From: Odoribacteraceae bacterium
GTDB taxonomy: Bacteria; Bacteroidota; Bacteroidia; Bacteroidales; Marinifilaceae
Assembly (NCBI GenBank): GCA_031267995.1
Contig: JAIRXZ010000157.1
Location: forward strand, 1-33,818
DNA length: 33,818 nucleotides
Reading direction: 5' to 3'
Below the pieces are notes generated by a model. That model was not told the origin of the DNA, made no database searches, and worked only from the letters and a program-made list of their open reading frames with translations. Shown here piece after piece: positions 31,239 to 33,818 of this stretch. The position numbers and the translations under genes are program-made. The number at the start of each line of letters is the position of its first letter. Position 1 is the first letter of the stretch.

Positions 31239-32273
31239 TTAACGCGTGATCTCCAGCAACGAACCATCCACCAGCCGCGCCTGCCCGACGCACACCAGCT
31301 GATCGCCCCCCTTGATCTTATCAGAGATAATCTCCACCTGATCCTCGAAACGCTTGCCCAGCGTCACCTCCACGCGCCGCGCCCTCCCCTTCTCGTTCAG
31401 GAAAACGTAGCGCAGGTTAGACCCCTGCAACTTCAGGACAGACAACGCCGGCACGATAATCGCGTCGGCGCTCCCCACCAGGAAATTGATGGTACCGAAC
31501 ATCCCCGGGCGCAAGCTCCGATCCCCGTTAGGCAACTGCACCTCCACCGTGAACGTCCGCGAACCCTTGTCAATCGTCGGGTAAACGATACTCACCTTCC
31601 CCGCGTACACCCGACCGGGATAAACGGCCGCCCTCAGCTCCACGGGAATCCCCGCGCGCATCACCGGGAAATGCTCCTCCGTCATATTCACCAGCGCCTT
31701 CAGCGGATCAATCCGCTCCACGCGAACGATCGACGCCTTGGCAGCCCCGCCAGCCGGCGACCCGCTAAACATCTCCCCCGCCTCGAAATAACGCCCCGTG
31801 ATCACCCCGTCGAACGGCGAAAGCAACCGCGTATTCTCACGCAAAAAGCGGACATTCGTCAGCGCCACGTCCCGTTGCGTCACGACCCCGTCATACGCCT
31901 GTCGCGAAATACTATTCGTCTCCAGCAGCGCCGCCGCCCGCTTGAACTCCGTCTCCAGGTTCTGCAACTGCACCTCGGCCTGCGCCAGCTGCGTCTTATC
32001 CATCTCCACCAGCACCTGCCCCGCCTTCACCCGATCGCCCACCTCCACCAGGATCCGCTCGATCCGCCCCGGCGAAGCGGGAGCGTAATAAACCTGCTCG
32101 TCGGCCTCGAGACTCGCCGTGTAATCAACACTACGGTTCACGTGCCTCGTGTCCAGCGTCATCACCTTCACGGGAATAGCCTTCTCCACGGCGCCCGTCC
32201 CCGTGTTCGTTTGTCCGGCACACCCGACCATCATGGCCGCTGCCGTTGTCGCTAAAAAAAGATACTTTGTCAT
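31239..32273 (-). CDS. RND efflux periplasmic adaptor (HlyD/AcrA family)
   Basis: A 344-residue membrane fusion protein linking pump and outer-membrane channel. Lipobox MMVGC (Cys18) anchors it as a lipoprotein. A barrel-sandwich (lipoyl-like) half is at about 60-92 (APASPGRIERILVEVGDRVKAGQVLVEMD, conserved GDxVKxGQxL), then a short helical hairpin (about 93-145), the second lipoyl half SPFDGVITGRYFEAGEMF (about 153-170), a beta-barrel (about 190-265) and a membrane-proximal domain. Operon: 27 bases after TolC, 18 before the pump. Confidence 0.93.
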   Translation of the reverse strand: MTKYLFLATTAAAMMVGCAGQTNTGTGAVEKAIPVKVMTLDTRHVNRSVDYTASLEADEQVYYAPASPGRIERILVEVGDRVKAGQVLVEMDKTQLAQAEVQLQNLETEFKRAAALLETNSISRQAYDGVVTQRDVALTNVRFLRENTRLLSPFDGVITGRYFEAGEMFSGSPAGGAAKASIVRVERIDPLKALVNMTEEHFPVMRAGIPVELRAAVYPGRVYAGKVSIVYPTIDKGSRTFTVEVQLPNGDRSLRPGMFGTINFLVGSADAIIVPALSVLKLQGSNLRYVFLNEKGRARRVEVTLGKRFEDQVEIISDKIKGGDQLVCVGQARLVDGSLLEITR

Positions 32274-32300
32274 TATCGTGTCGCTTTAAAGATTACGTGA

Positions 32301-33599
32301 TTATTGATACAAAACGGAAAGGCGATTATACAACTTCTCCAGCTGCAACCACGCCTGTAACAGCGTCAACGCGGCGCTGGTATAATTATTCTCGGCCTGC
32401 AGGTACGTGCTATTCGCCTGCGTCAGCTCCATGCTCGACAGCGCCCCCAGCTCGTACTTACGCTTGTAACTCGCCAGCACGCGGCGCGCCACCTCGATAT
32501 TCTCCCGTTGCAGCGCGTGATTCTCCACCGCGTTGCTCAGCTCCGAACGCAGCTGGCCATCCTGCAAGCGCAGCTGATCCTCCAGCAAACTCTTGTCCAG
32601 CAAACTTTGCTCCAGGGTAATCCGCGCTTGCGACACCTTCGACTGCCGTTGCAGCCCCGAAAAAATCGGGATCGACAAGCTCACCCCCGCCGTGTGATTC
32701 GGGCTCATATCCAGCTCCGGCTTCAGCAACTTGTAAGTATAAGAATACTGCCCCGCCAGCGTCGGCGCGTAGCTCCACTTCTCCACCTGCAGCAACTTGC
32801 GATTGATACTCGTCTGCGTGCTCACCAGGCGAAACTGCAAATTATTCTCCGGGTCAAACGCGTCAGCGGCCGACAACCCCCGCGTCGACGGCGCCAGCAG
32901 CCCCGCCAAATCATCGCCCAGCGCCAGCGGGGCGCCATCCTCCAGCCCCATCTGCAACCGCAACAAGTTCACCGCCAGGTCAAGCGTCCGTTGCATCGAC
33001 AACCTCGCGTTCTTCAGCTGCCCCACGGTAATCGAAATCTGGTCGACATCCGTCTCCTCCACCACGCCCGCCGCGAACATATCCCGCGTGTGCTCGAACG
33101 TCTGGTTCATGAACGTCAGATTCTGGTCGACAATCTCCAACATCCGCCTCGTCACCAGGATATTGTAATACGAATTACACACGTTCTCCACCACCTCCTG
33201 CGTCGTCAGCTCCACCTGCTGGCTGGCCAGCTGCTTGGCGATCTTGCTCGCCTGGATGCCGGCAATCCACTGACCGCTAAACAACAACTGCTGCAGCGTC
33301 AGCTTGGCGTTCGACTGATCCTTCATCTTGATCTGCATGGACGAGCCGAAACTCATCTCGTGATTAAAATTGGTAGCGTAATCCACCGTCCCGTTCACCT
33401 GCGGCAGCCCCTGGGCGATGGCCTCGCGCACCTTTTGGCGAAAGAGTTCGATATTCATCGTCGACGATTGCAATTGTTTGTTGTGTTCGACGGCGAAAAC
33501 GACCGCCTCGCGCAACGAAAAGAGGCGAGGCGCCTCCTGCGCGCGGGACATCCAGGGGACGAAAAACGCGGCCGCGAGTACAAAAATTCCTTTTTTCAT
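32301..33599 (-). CDS. TolC family outer membrane efflux protein
   Basis: A 432-residue outer-membrane channel of the tripartite pump. Signal peptide MKKGIFVLAAAFFVPWMSRA, cleaved before QEAPRLFSLREAVVFAVEHN, the conserved first helix of TolC repeats. Two internal OEP repeats follow, with long helical coiled-coil segments (VENVCNSYYNILVTRRMLEIVDQ; QLRSELSNAVENHALQRENIEVAR). Late residues YELGALSSMELTQANSTYLQAENNY are a family hallmark. I chose ATG at 33599, where the signal peptide starts; an open frame back to 33683 is non-coding leader. First gene of tolC-adaptor-pump-PII. Confidence 0.93.
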   Translation of the reverse strand: MKKGIFVLAAAFFVPWMSRAQEAPRLFSLREAVVFAVEHNKQLQSSTMNIELFRQKVREAIAQGLPQVNGTVDYATNFNHEMSFGSSMQIKMKDQSNAKLTLQQLLFSGQWIAGIQASKIAKQLASQQVELTTQEVVENVCNSYYNILVTRRMLEIVDQNLTFMNQTFEHTRDMFAAGVVEETDVDQISITVGQLKNARLSMQRTLDLAVNLLRLQMGLEDGAPLALGDDLAGLLAPSTRGLSAADAFDPENNLQFRLVSTQTSINRKLLQVEKWSYAPTLAGQYSYTYKLLKPELDMSPNHTAGVSLSIPIFSGLQRQSKVSQARITLEQSLLDKSLLEDQLRLQDGQLRSELSNAVENHALQRENIEVARRVLASYKRKYELGALSSMELTQANSTYLQAENNYTSAALTLLQAWLQLEKLYNRLSVLYQ

Positions 33600-33651
33600 G
33601 TTTCCGTTATAATTAAATTTTAAAATCAGGTGTTTGCGGGTGTATTGTCCT

Positions 33652-33683
33652 CGCGAAATATCGCGTTGTGAAGGAAAATTCAC
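33652..33683 (-). promoter_or_regulatory. Paired dyads upstream of the efflux operon
   Basis: Two adjacent inverted repeats: CGCGA-AATA-TCGCG (33652-33665) and GTGAA-GGAAAA-TTCAC (33668-33683), 53 bases or more upstream of the tolC ATG. On the minus strand the first contains TATTTCG, reminiscent of the -7 box. Tandem dyads over a promoter fit a repressor site, as is common for RND operons, but no regulator gene is in the window. Nothing else was recognised in 33600-33796. Confidence 0.35.
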
Positions 33684-33796
33684 GGACAGCGGTTGGCAGA
33701 CAAATCCCGTGCCAAATTCCAGAAAACCGCACCGGGACGCCCGCCATCCGGCCTTTTTCCGCGCGCACCCCGATGATGACGCCGGTAAACACGTAG

Positions 33797-33818
33797 GGGC
33801 GCACCTGCGTGTGCGCCC
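33797..33818. repeat. Edge inverted repeat GGGCGCAC/GTGCGCCC
   Basis: GGGCGCAC (33797-33804), a six-base loop CTGCGT, and the exact complement GTGCGCCC (33811-33818), cut by the end of the window. From memory, hairpins of this sort (spelling peptides such as GRTHRCAPT in one frame) recur between genes in many bacterial genomes, so it may be one copy of a dispersed intergenic repeat that continues beyond the edge. Confidence 0.55.

Noticed and set aside
28620..32255. A 1211-codon plus-strand open frame opposite the RND pump and adaptor
   Set aside because: It is wholly antisense to two unmistakable genes, and its translation is rich in Arg, His and Pro with no domain. Long antisense frames are expected at this codon usage.
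33613..33804. A 63-codon minus-strand open frame upstream of tolC
   Set aside because: It overlaps the tolC promoter region and the edge hairpin, has no domain, and looks like translated intergenic repeat.

Overview
The window is GC-rich DNA (by eye close to 60% G+C) from a member of the Bacteroidota, most likely order Bacteroidales. The evidence is a SusC/SusD pair with a FecR-type anti-sigma factor, lipoproteins of families largely confined to this phylum (DUF4836, DUF4843, PKD-like, DUF6261), a short Obg GTPase next to hpt, and promoter-like TAnnTTTG elements (here often TAnnTTCG). No rRNA, tRNA, CRISPR array or transposase was seen. The family cannot be fixed from sequence alone.

Layout. 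(1) 134-2359, minus: hpt-obgE-ubiE (purine salvage, ribosome-assembly GTPase, menaquinone methyltransferase). purE is divergent, followed by an alpha-D-phosphohexomutase. (2) 4844-9773, plus: a tight four-gene operon of two paralogous DUF4836 lipoproteins, an ABC ATPase and an FtsX/MacB-type permease. It looks like a dedicated envelope ABC system of unknown role. (3) 9774-10410: no gene, but an 84-bp tandem repeat followed by a 42-bp tandem repeat. (4) 10411-11655, plus: a DUF6261 protein with a long low-complexity charged tail. (5) 11759-12448, minus: an unrecognised secreted protein. (6) 12668-16624, minus: Big_5 Ig-like lipoprotein, DUF3108 protein, and a NamZ/DUF1343 exo-N-acetylmuramidase, six bases apart each. 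(7) 16625-17093: no gene, but a long inverted repeat, a 21-bp tandem array of 11 units and a strong terminator. (8) 17094-27610, minus: FecR, STN-containing SusC, SusD, DUF4843 lipoprotein, and a single 1224-codon frame joining a PKD-like lipoprotein to a TlpA-like thiol-disulfide protein. No ECF sigma gene accompanies FecR. (9) 27750-33599, minus: a complete RND efflux operon (TolC, HlyD/AcrA adaptor, AcrB-like pump) ending in a small PII-like protein.

How they work together. Blocks 8 and 9 are envelope systems: a regulated TonB-dependent uptake locus whose surface lipoproteins feed SusC, and a tripartite exporter. Block 6 combines surface/periplasmic proteins with murein-fragment turnover. 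Block 2 is the best candidate for an undescribed system, because the two lipoproteins and the transporter are almost certainly co-expressed but no substrate can be read from the sequence.

Most unusual at DNA level: three intergenic arrays have periods of 84, 42 and 21 bp, all multiples of 21 bp (about two helical turns). Two of them carry regularly spaced dyads. Other points worth a check are the PKD-TlpA in-frame fusion with a buried signal peptide, the FecR without a sigma partner, and an ABC ATPase lacking the usual switch histidine.
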